A stretch of 12,625 nt of DNA from Fibrobacteraceae bacterium (GTDB taxonomy: Bacteria; Fibrobacterota; Fibrobacteria; Fibrobacterales; Fibrobacteraceae). Made by a program: the position numbers and the translations under genes. Below are positions 7,539 to 12,625 of this stretch, one piece after another (the stretch's first letter is position 1; every line of letters begins with the position of its first letter). Location: the NCBI GenBank assembly GCA_023231365.1, contig JALNVO010000058.1:1-12625 (forward strand), written 5' to 3'. The notes below the pieces were generated by a model that was not told the DNA's origin, did not search any database, and saw nothing but the letters and a program-made list of their open reading frames with translations.

Positions 7539-8743
7539 TTCTTTTTTTCCTCCACCGGAGTTGTCTTTTTTTTTGCCATTTTTCTTCCGGCAGAATCTTG
7601 TGCGGAAGTCGGTAGGATATTCTCTTTCGTAAGGTCGAAATATCGGCCGCTGGCAAGGGTTTTTGTTCCGAGCATTTTTAAGTGCTTTACTTTCCCTTCG
7701 TCAAAGGCGATGCGGATTGTATCGCCCGCGGCTTCATTCCGCCCGTCTATTTGTCGATTTTTATCTTGCACATGGAAGTAAGTGCTTTGCGCGTCGCCCG
7801 AAATAAGTGCTGATTGAAGCTTACCGGCATTAAATGCCAAATCTAAACGTCCGCCGTCCATTTTGTTTTTATAATCGGCAAAATCTGATTCGTAAAAAGT
7901 GCCGTGAGCATTTAAATTCACATAGAGTCTTGAAATTTTTTCATTAGAAAACTCAGCATAAAGCGTATCGCCATTTGCTTCTGTAAATTGGTCCGGCTTC
8001 CCCATTTTTCCTTTTTCGTGTTGTTTCCCCTTGGCGTTGCGGATGACGAGCGCTGTTTTTAGAGTGCGTTTGTCTGCATCTATGGTGAGATAGATCGAGT
8101 CGCCTGTGAGTTCATAACCTTCCATTGTGCACTTTGGGTGACCTTTAAGCGCGATCCAATTATTTTTTTTGTCGAGGTATCCTGTGTCGCAAGTCACTAT
8201 CATATCTGCTTGATTGATGACGACGTTTCTAAATGCTTGGGCAAATTCGTTATTTTCATCGAATGTGATGTATTCGGCTTTTACGGAAACGGTGTCAATC
8301 TTTCCGTCTTTTTGTTTTTGGTATTGATGAAGTAGCGGCTTGGAAGGAAGTGTAAGAAATTTATTCTTTTTGTCATAGATGAGGCGTTCGCCAAAAAAAG
8401 CGTATGTATGCGCGGAGTCCTTAGCTTCCACGTTCCCGATGGCTATGGCGATTTCCGTTTTGCGTTGATAGCTACCGGACTTTGCTTTTATGTAACCATC
8501 AGGGTGCGTAAAAAGAAAATTGCCGTCGCAATCCACGCGGTCCAGGTTTTTATTCCAGGTTGCGTGTTCTGTGCTGAATGCAATGGAATCATGTGTAAAA
8601 TGCACTTTGCCGTTGAGAAGCAGGAAACCGATCTTGCGAGATACAGATAAACTATCTGCATGTCGCATAATAAGTGGAGACGTCTGAGCAGACAAATCGG
8701 TTGCGAGGCAAACAAGAAATGCGAAAAACGCGAATTTTTTCAC
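7535..8743 (-). CDS. LptA/OstA-like periplasmic LPS-transport protein, long form
   Basis: 402 residues with a signal peptide ending near L-S-A/Q (about residue 19-20) and then OstA-like beta repeats: ADSLSVSRKIGFLLLNGKV, a GDTLYAEFSNEKISRLYVN segment and GDTIRIAFDEGKVKHLKML are the characteristic strands. LptA forms the periplasmic bridge that carries lipopolysaccharide to the outer membrane. It is about twice the length of E. coli LptA (185 residues), probably carrying more than one OstA unit, as in the long OstA proteins of Bacteroidetes-like bacteria. The C-terminus is very Lys-rich (KKKTTPVEEKKK). It starts with GTG overlapping the lptC stop codon (GTGA) and has a strong GGGAGAGG upstream. 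The neighbours lptC and lptB support the role; the name lptA is withheld because of the unusual length. Confidence 0.85.
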   Translation of the reverse strand: MKKFAFFAFLVCLATDLSAQTSPLIMRHADSLSVSRKIGFLLLNGKVHFTHDSIAFSTEHATWNKNLDRVDCDGNFLFTHPDGYIKAKSGSYQRKTEIAIAIGNVEAKDSAHTYAFFGERLIYDKKNKFLTLPSKPLLHQYQKQKDGKIDTVSVKAEYITFDENNEFAQAFRNVVINQADMIVTCDTGYLDKKNNWIALKGHPKCTMEGYELTGDSIYLTIDADKRTLKTALVIRNAKGKQHEKGKMGKPDQFTEANGDTLYAEFSNEKISRLYVNLNAHGTFYESDFADYKNKMDGGRLDLAFNAGKLQSALISGDAQSTYFHVQDKNRQIDGRNEAAGDTIRIAFDEGKVKHLKMLGTKTLASGRYFDLTKENILPTSAQDSAGRKMAKKKTTPVEEKKK

Positions 8744-9525
8744 GGAGCCTCTCCCGGCTTTCCTTGTGTTCTAGGGCCTTTTTTTTGTGTTGTAGGCTCG
8801 GGAGGGCGGCGCTTTGCCTGTGGTCGGTTGTTTGGCGTTGCTTGTTTGTAGACAGGAACTGCGGAAGAACTGCTTGGTGTAATGCTGCTTGAAGAATTTT
8901 GTTCGCTATTCAACTCAGTCTGTTTTTTATCTTCTTCTTTCAGGCGATTTGCCGCATCTTGGAAAATGCCTGTCACGTTGGATTTGATGTGCCAGTTATC
9001 CATTTTCGCATCGCTTTCAAAACCTTGGCCTTGGAGTACATCGCCTGTTTCGCTCACGACGCGTACATAGCTTTCCGTTTTCACCAAATTATCCCGCTTA
9101 TGCCACAAAAGGGAGTCCGCCCGGACGGACGCCCCTCTAGGAGTGAGCGCATACACGTGTCCGTAGGCGTAGACATAATCCATCTTCATATCGAGCGTGC
9201 CGGAATCTGCGCGCAAAAAAGCGGAGCGGATGCCAAGAGAATCATAGATGTCTACAAGAATAGGCCGTGCAAAAATTTTCTCTGTGCCTGCCCATCGTTC
9301 AAGATAGGCGGTCTTGAGTTTCCAAGAGAGTTTTTCCTTTTCATAAAAATCAAGAAGCGTCGTATCTGTAAAGAGCATCATTGGGCGCTCTATGGTTTCT
9401 TCTGGAGGAGGAGGTTCTTCTTCCACATCTTTACAAGAAATAAGCAGAGAAACGGCAATAACAGAAACGGAGGCAATGACCGTTCCTAAGGTTGCTTTTA
9501 AAAAGTAAAGCAAAAACTGTGCCAC
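8740..9525 (-). CDS. lptC: LptC-like LPS-export lipoprotein with disordered C-terminal tail
   Basis: A hydrophobic N-terminus ends in the lipobox L-I-S-C (Cys31 from this start), so the protein is predicted to be a lipoprotein, unlike the membrane-helix-anchored E. coli LptC. A Glu/Pro linker follows, then the LptC domain: LSWKLKTAYLERW, ADSGTLDMKMDYVYAYGHV, RADSLLWHKRDNLVKTESYV and GDVLQGQGFESDAKMDNW match the family's repeated strands. LptC hands lipopolysaccharide from the LptBFG complex to LptA. After about residue 190 comes a Ser-rich linker (SSSSITPSSSS) and a Pro/Lys/Arg-rich tail of some 40 residues. The start is uncertain: this GTG gives a good lipoprotein signal, a TTG at 9550-9552 is also in frame, and there is no ATG. 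A sigma-54-like promoter overlaps this GTG. Confidence 0.82.
   Translation of the reverse strand: MAQFLLYFLKATLGTVIASVSVIAVSLLISCKDVEEEPPPPEETIERPMMLFTDTTLLDFYEKEKLSWKLKTAYLERWAGTEKIFARPILVDIYDSLGIRSAFLRADSGTLDMKMDYVYAYGHVYALTPRGASVRADSLLWHKRDNLVKTESYVRVVSETGDVLQGQGFESDAKMDNWHIKSNVTGIFQDAANRLKEEDKKQTELNSEQNSSSSITPSSSSAVPVYKQATPNNRPQAKRRPPEPTTQKKGPRTQGKPGEAP
9509..9524 (-). promoter_or_regulatory. Sigma-54 (-24/-12) promoter sequence
   Basis: On the minus strand the sequence TGGCACAGTTTTTGCT matches the sigma-54 consensus TGGCAC-N5-TTGCW, with exactly ten bases between GG and GC. Transcription would begin near 9498 and run into lptC-lptA-lptB-rpoN. Eleven matching fixed bases are unlikely by chance in a window of this size. 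The weak point is that it lies over the first codons of the lptC reading frame, so a transcript from here would lack the chosen GTG start; it might serve lptA, lptB and rpoN. No activator site is recognisable. Confidence 0.5.
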
Positions 9526-9556
9526 GTTTCTAAAAATACAATAAAAAGGCAAACTA

Positions 9557-9880
9557 ATGCGGATATCTTGGCGAAAAGAAACGAAAAGGCTTTCTCTCCC
9601 GGACTTGGCGCGAACGGAAAATAAACAAAGCTGTCAAGGGCTGAATTGGGTGACGATTGTTATTGGAAATGATAGGAAAATAGAACGAGATGTCACCCCC
9701 TCGGAATTCAAAATCGAATTAGACATAGTGTTTACGAGCGTTCCAAAGGAATTGACAGATTTATTTTGGATACTAGCGAAGTATTATAAAAAGTTTAATA
9801 TGTGCACAGTTAGTTTAAGAATGGGCCTTGAATTAAAGAAATTGAGGGGGAAAACTTGCGAAGAGTTGAGCATGATCTAG
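9557..9880 (+). CDS. Unrecognised protein, probably a decaying gene
   Basis: A 107-codon plus-strand reading frame divergent from lptC. I do not recognise it. The first 30 residues look unlike a protein (very basic, no ribosome-binding motif before the ATG), while the middle reads well (VTPSEFKIELDIVFTSVP, then KELTDLFWILAKYYKKF). After 9829 the protein-like signal moves to another frame: from about 9832 to 9909 the frame with VEHDLVVWINEENFV is better, followed by an in-frame TGA and then GLEDVERLWKRLLAEG up to about 9972, just before the thioesterase stop codon. The switch falls at a G5/A4 run (about 9846-9854). This suggests one gene broken by a frameshift and a stop, or a chance set of frames. 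No signal peptide or membrane segment is visible. Confidence 0.3.
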   Translation: MRISWRKETKRLSLPDLARTENKQSCQGLNWVTIVIGNDRKIERDVTPSEFKIELDIVFTSVPKELTDLFWILAKYYKKFNMCTVSLRMGLELKKLRGKTCEELSMI

Positions 9881-9973
9881 TTGTGTGGATCAATGAAGAG
9901 AATTTTGTTTGACGAGGTTTGGAAGATGTTGAAAGGCTTTGGAAAAGGCTTCTTGCCGAGGGCGTTGTGGAAA

Positions 9974-10681
9974 TTAAACAGAACATTCTAGGAGTGCGTA
10001 GGTTTCGCCATTTGGATCATTTAAACGGATCCAACTTTTGTTTTCGATTTCGGCTTTTTCGATAATAATGGTATCGTGAAGGAACGCGCTCTTTTTGAAT
10101 TCTACGCGCAGTCGGCTGATTTTGCTATCATCCACGAATTCCATTGCTTTTTCGATGTATTTGTTGTTGTTCATGTGACCGAACAGATCTATGTCGCTCT
10201 TTTTGGTTTGGAACATCTCTTCTTTAGCGAATGCGAGTACTTCGGGAATGGTTATTTTATAGTCGGTGTAATCCATTTCTTTTTTTTCGTCAATTTTTAT
10301 GGAACTGAGAATTTCTTCCGGGCATTTCAGCATTTGGTGTGTTTTGAGGTCTACAAATGCGCCGAGGCACCAAGTCTTGACGATGGCATTACCTTGTGCA
10401 TCATAGATGAATGTGTTGCGGTAGCCGAATGCTCGCCGAGTGCCATACAGTCCCGTGCTCACAACGATGTTTTCACCATAACTGGGGCGTTTTACAATGT
10501 CCATTTGGCGATAGAATAGCAGAAGCCCGACGTTGTTATCTTCAAAGTACGCTTTGAGAGTGGGTTCGGAATCCAGCCAGAAGAGAGAACAGTCTTGCAA
10601 GGTGTCCATAATTCCGGTAACTTTGATTATTTTATTTGTATCGACGCGGCTGGGGAGTACTCTCGTATTCATGGAAAACAT
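9974..10681 (-). CDS. Acyl-ACP thioesterase
   Basis: About 235 residues with the two-hotdog architecture of the FatA/FatB-like bacterial acyl-ACP thioesterases. The first half contains the segment YFEDNNVGLLLFYRQMDIVK and RPSYGENIVVSTGLYGTRRAFGYR; the second opens with the signature D-I-D-L-F-G-H-M-N-N-N-K-Y-I-E, which holds the Asn and His expected in the active site. These enzymes release free fatty acids from acyl carrier protein. The ATG at 10679-10681 is chosen because the family's conserved N-terminus begins here; a GTG at 10706-10708 would add nine mostly charged residues. The ribosome-binding motif is weak for both. It is flanked by broken genes and appears to be a single-gene unit. 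Chain-length preference cannot be read from the sequence. Confidence 0.85.
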   Translation of the reverse strand: MFSMNTRVLPSRVDTNKIIKVTGIMDTLQDCSLFWLDSEPTLKAYFEDNNVGLLLFYRQMDIVKRPSYGENIVVSTGLYGTRRAFGYRNTFIYDAQGNAIVKTWCLGAFVDLKTHQMLKCPEEILSSIKIDEKKEMDYTDYKITIPEVLAFAKEEMFQTKKSDIDLFGHMNNNKYIEKAMEFVDDSKISRLRVEFKKSAFLHDTIIIEKAEIENKSWIRLNDPNGETYALLECSV

Positions 10682-10783
10682 AATGGTATCTCGCTTTTTT
10701 TGTCGCACTTAAAAATAGCTTTTGAACTTTGCTTTTGATACATTGCTGTTCAGATTAAATGGATAAACGGAGATTTTTGAGAT

Positions 10784-10891
10784 ATGAATGATGTGATATG
10801 AGCAATGCTTGCCCGGCGTTCTGTGCGCAAGTATAAACCCGATATGGTTCCTTTTGAATTGATTGAACAGGTCGTGAAAGCGGGAATGTAA
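10784..10891 (+). pseudogene. Nitroreductase N-terminal remnant
   Basis: Starting from an ATG with GGAG about 11 bases upstream, the frame reads M-N-D-V-I, a TGA stop (10799-10801), then AMLARRSVRKYKPDMV and PFELIEQVVKAGM before a TAA at 10889-10891. RRSVRKYKP...LIEQVVKAG is the diagnostic N-terminus of the FMN-dependent nitroreductase family, where R-R-S-[VI]-R contacts FMN; intact members continue for about 130-160 more residues (usually Y-A-P-S-G). Nothing resembling that continuation follows in any frame. The gene is therefore both truncated and interrupted. UGA recoding is unlikely because the product would still be only 36 residues long. Confidence 0.7.
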
Positions 10892-10956
10892 TGATTAAAG
10901 GTCTAGCATATACAAAGTATGTTCACACGAATCATATCGGGATATAAATTGCGCCT

Positions 10957-10984
10957 TTGAATAAACTTGATATTTTATTATAAT
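10957..10984 (+). promoter_or_regulatory. Sigma-70-type promoter candidate
   Basis: TTGAAT, 16 bases, TATAAT on the plus strand: a perfect -10 and a 5/6 -35 at near-ideal spacing. Predicted transcription start is near 10991. The region is A/T-rich, which raises the chance of accidental matches. Downstream there is no convincing gene, only hairpins and a terminator, which suggests a short non-coding transcript. Confidence 0.4.
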
Positions 10985-10990
10985 TCTTTA

Positions 10991-11155
10991 TTATGCGTAA
11001 TGATACAGATAAAATTTTCAAATGCAAGGAATCCAGGGTTATGCGGGCGCTTCGCATCCGGGAATCTGAGAATAGTGCAAAACTTCACCCGCGCGTGGTG
11101 AAGTCAAAAAAAGAATATTCAAGAAAAAAGGACCAGTCGAAAGACTGGTCTTTTG
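10991..11155 (+). ncRNA. Candidate small RNA between promoter and terminator
   Basis: About 165 bases between a good -10/-35 pair and an intrinsic terminator. Possible structure: a 5-bp hairpin ATGCG...CGCAT (11041-11056), an 8-bp hairpin ACTTCACC-(7)-GGTGAAGT (11082-11104), and the terminal 8-bp GACCAGTC-GAAA-GACTGGTC stem followed by TTTT. It resembles no RNA family I know. A plus-strand reading frame starting at 10993 runs through it, but it crosses the terminator and is Lys/Arg/Ser-rich without protein character. The call rests only on arrangement. Confidence 0.25.
11131..11150. terminator. Bidirectional intrinsic terminator
   Basis: GACCAGTC-GAAA-GACTGGTC is a perfect 8-bp stem with a tetraloop. 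On the plus strand it is followed by TTTTGATTTATTTT; on the minus strand by CTTTTTTCTTG. The minus-strand T-run is better and the hairpin lies just 8 bases after the alternative stop (11158) of the lipoprotein gene, so its main job is probably to end that operon. Confidence 0.8.
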
Positions 11156-11180
11156 ATTTATTTTATAAATCCGTCCTGTT

Positions 11181-11669
11181 TCAAAACTTCAATGGTTTTG
11201 TTGAGAAGGTTTTTAAACCCGCTGATGAAGAACCCATCATTGGCATTGCGTTATCGAAATCGATGTCGCTTTTCCAAACAGGCTTTTTTGTTTCCACAGA
11301 AATGAGATAGAGCTCCGCTCCAATTTTATACAGCGCGGCATTCAGGAAGGTAACTTTTTCCAAATTCTGATAAAGAATGTATTTCGTATGATTGCTTTCT
11401 GCATAATCCATCGCCGGATTATCGCTTAATGCTACGGAATCTTTTGAGATGGAGTACGCTTCTGCCAAGACGCCTTCTTTTGACAAGCTGCTTGAGAGGG
11501 CTTTGTTTACTTTTTTAGCAAAAGCGGCAATGCCTTTATTTGCACTTGTAATGACAATGACTCGTTCGCCTTTGATGTTGGTGGCGACATCAAAGTTTGA
11601 CATTGCTTTAGTCGTTGTGCAGCTCATTAGGGCGAGGCTTGTGAAAAGTAATGCAATGAGGCGTATCAT
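11181..11669 (-). CDS. Small lipoprotein, possible -1 frameshift at its end
   Basis: A 162-residue predicted lipoprotein of unknown function: signal peptide MIRLIALLFTSLALMSC with lipobox L-M-S-C (Cys17). The mature part is mixed alpha/beta (GERVIVITSANKGIAAFAKK, YILYQNLEKVTFLNAALYKI, GAELYLISVETKKPVWKS) and recalls small outer-membrane-associated lipoproteins, without a family I can name. The reading frame ends in an odd tail (LKTFSTKPLKF). At 11211-11217 the minus strand has T-TTA-AAA in register; a -1 shift there gives NLLNKTIEVLKQDGFIK ending at 11158, right before the terminator, which looks more natural. It has a strong CAGGAG ribosome site and starts with ATGA overlapping the upstream gene's stop, so the two form an operon. 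Confidence 0.75.
   Translation of the reverse strand: MIRLIALLFTSLALMSCTTTKAMSNFDVATNIKGERVIVITSANKGIAAFAKKVNKALSSSLSKEGVLAEAYSISKDSVALSDNPAMDYAESNHTKYILYQNLEKVTFLNAALYKIGAELYLISVETKKPVWKSDIDFDNAMPMMGSSSAGLKTFSTKPLKF
11211..11217 (-). other. Canonical -1 slippery heptamer T-TTA-AAA
   Basis: The heptamer fits X-XXY-YYZ exactly in the zero frame (GGT TTA AAA). Ten bases further on a weak 6-bp hairpin, CAAAAC-(7)-GTTTTG (11182-11200), is possible. It may be a programmed frameshift site, or mark the place where one base was lost from the adjoining T or A run. Confidence 0.35.
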
Positions 11670-12192
11670 TTTTGCTCCTGAATGATTTTGTTTGTTCTAA
11701 AATCCTTGAAGACAGCATCGATAAATTGATTTTTGTAATCCAGATTTGTGGATTCAGATACGATCAGTTTCCAAACGACTTTTTGTGTTTGGCAGTCGTA
11801 CATAGTCGATGTGTATTCAACGCTGGAAACCCAGGTATTGTTTTGTATGCTATAGCGCTCCTGTATCTGTGTGGAAGCGGATACAACGGTATTTATAAAG
11901 TAACCATCAGGGCAGATCGAGAAAATGCTGTCCTTGGTGACTGGAACCAATTCTAGGTATTTGTTGTAATAAGTTTGTGTCGTCAGGTTCTCTTTGCCGG
12001 CTTCTGCTATCCAGAGGCTGTCCAATCCTTTGGTGAGCATATCGAGATTTTTTTCTTCGTTAAATACAGCGAATACCTTTTTCCCGTCGATGCGTAAATC
12101 TGGGAGGGAATTCCTTCTTACATTGGGAGTAAGGGCGCAGCTTGTGAGAATAAAGAAAAATAAAAGTATTGCGGGTACCTCTAAAAATTCAT
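11666..12192 (-). CDS. Lipoprotein of unknown function with a frame problem at its start
   Basis: The in-frame region is open from 12217 to the stop at 11666, but the first ordinary in-frame start is an ATG at 12038-12040, well inside the protein (124 residues from there). Upstream codons read ILLFFFILTSCALTPNVRR, an obvious lipoprotein signal with lipobox L-T-S-C, so the true N-terminus is earlier. An ATG at 12190-12192 would supply it if one T were added to the T5 run at 12183-12187, giving MNFLEVPAILLFFFILTSC; as written it meets TAG after three codons. The mature part (YYNKYLELVPVTKDSIF, VSSVEYTSTMYDCQTQKVVW) resembles small peptidoglycan- or membrane-associated lipoproteins but belongs to no family I recognise. 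The gene overlaps the next lipoprotein gene (ATGA). It may be a pseudogene, or an error in the sequence. Confidence 0.65.
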
Positions 12193-12210
12193 TTTTATGA
12201 CGAGAATCCG

Positions 12211-12226
12211 GTTCCCTCTAGGGAAC
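12211..12226. repeat. 16-bp inverted repeat GTTCCCT-CT-AGGGAAC
   Basis: Perfect 7-bp arms about 20 bases upstream of the lipoprotein operon's first ATG (minus strand). It may be a hairpin at the edge of the repeat element to its right or an operator for the operon; nothing distinguishes the two. Confidence 0.4.
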
Positions 12227-12625
12227 GTCAGGGTTCGAAGAGCCGGACTCTAGGCCGGCCCCGCAGGGGTGAGGAAGGAACAACGTGACACCGCAACAAT
12301 TGTCAACAACACTTCGCACTGGTGGACTAAAGTCCCTGTTGCCGAGCCTCAGGCAATGGCAAAGCAAGCTTTGCCGCAGTTTCGGCTTTTGCAACAGTCG
12401 TCTTTCAAAGTGGCGAAGAGCGCTCAAGCCGAGCATCATGATCGCGAACTCGTTCGCGATCATGACCTGAGGTACCGAAGCGGATGCCGAAGGCATCAAT
12501 ACAGAGAGTATTAACGCTTCGCGTTATCGCCTGCATTTCGGTCATACTCAAGCAAGCTTGAGTGCGACTCTCAATTTGGGCGATTTTGACGCTTCGCGTC
12601 ACCCCTGCGGTTCGGTCATACAACC
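12227..12625. repeat. Array of short hairpins, dispersed-repeat type element
   Basis: No convincing gene lies in this stretch, which runs off the window. It holds many tight inverted repeats: CCCC-GCA-GGGG (12259-12269), GGACT-AA-AGTCC (12324-12335), GGCAAAGC-AA-GCTTTGCC (12358-12375), a 14-bp stem TCATGATCGCGAAC-TC- (12436-12465), GATGCC-GAA-GGCATC (12483-12497), TAACGC-TTC-GCGTTA (12512-12526), ACTCAAGC-AA-GCTTGAGT (12546-12563) and TGACGC-TTC-GCGTCA (12587-12601). The fifth-last-to-last units include a diverged direct repeat, ACGCTTCGCGT...CCTGC...TTCGGTCATAC, with copies 75 bases apart. Paired stem changes between copies point to selection on, or copying of, structure. It resembles REP/BIME-like intergenic elements. 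Confidence 0.65.

Noticed and set aside
9609..9637. TTGACA on the minus strand upstream of lptC as a sigma-70 promoter
   Set aside because: No acceptable -10 sequence at 16-18 bases; the bases there are G/C-rich.
9893..9991. Plus-strand 32-codon frame MKRILFDEVWKMLKGFGKGF...
   Set aside because: Its K-G-F-G-K-G-F comes from a 12-base direct repeat; it overlaps the thioesterase end and another frame reads better.
10799..10801. UGA as selenocysteine or recoded codon in the nitroreductase remnant
   Set aside because: The frame stops 29 codons later, so recoding would not restore an enzyme, and no SECIS-like hairpin follows.
10993..11310. Plus-strand frame of 105 codons
   Set aside because: It crosses the terminator and runs antisense through the 3' end of the lipoprotein gene; its composition follows A/G-rich DNA.
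12226..12262. tRNA-like GGTTCGAA sequence
   Set aside because: The flanks cannot form a T-arm and no acceptor or anticodon stem is present.
12405..12623. Minus-strand open frame of 72 codons through the hairpin array
   Set aside because: Its internal peptide repeat (ITRSV/VTRSV) simply follows the DNA repeat units; no signal of a real protein.
12210..12625. CRISPR array
   Set aside because: Repeats are palindromes of differing sequence and irregular spacing; no constant direct repeat with equal spacers.

Overview
The window looks like chromosomal DNA of a Gram-negative bacterium of the Fibrobacter type. The reasons are the lipopolysaccharide-export genes, several short lipoproteins, Ser-rich linkers (five or four Ser in a row) in secreted proteins, and a large lamin-tail/CotH surface lipoprotein, a combination familiar from rumen Fibrobacter. 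The genus is an inference from style and gene content; no rRNA or tRNA is present to settle it.

Positions 33-9525 hold one tightly packed block read entirely from the minus strand: lptC-like lipoprotein, lptA/ostA-like protein, lptB, rpoN (sigma-54), hpf (ribosome hibernation factor), hprK (HPr kinase/phosphorylase), an MlaD/MCE-family protein, and a 915-residue CotH-domain lipoprotein. lptC/lptA, lptA/lptB and hprK/mlaD overlap by 4-8 bases and lptB/rpoN are 9 bases apart, so most of it is probably co-transcribed. The order lptC-lptA-lptB-rpoN-hpf-hprK matches the classic rpoN neighbourhood of many Gram-negative bacteria, but ptsN, rapZ and HPr are absent here. Two regulatory signals stand out: a near-perfect sigma-54 (-24/-12) promoter sequence at the head of the operon that encodes sigma-54 itself, and a perfect 15-bp inverted repeat with a T-tract at the hpf/hprK junction, covering the probable real start of hprK.

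Positions 9557-12217 are looser and partly decayed: an unrecognised, apparently frameshifted gene on the plus strand, an intact acyl-ACP thioesterase on the minus strand, the first 36 codons of a nitroreductase with an in-frame stop (a gene remnant), a possible small RNA ending in a bidirectional terminator, and a pair of overlapping lipoprotein genes on the minus strand. Each lipoprotein gene shows a one-base reading-frame problem at a homopolymer; one lies exactly on a canonical -1 slippery heptamer.

Positions 12210-12625 contain no convincing gene. They hold an array of short, tight inverted repeats whose stems differ by paired substitutions, which points to a structured, dispersed-repeat type element.
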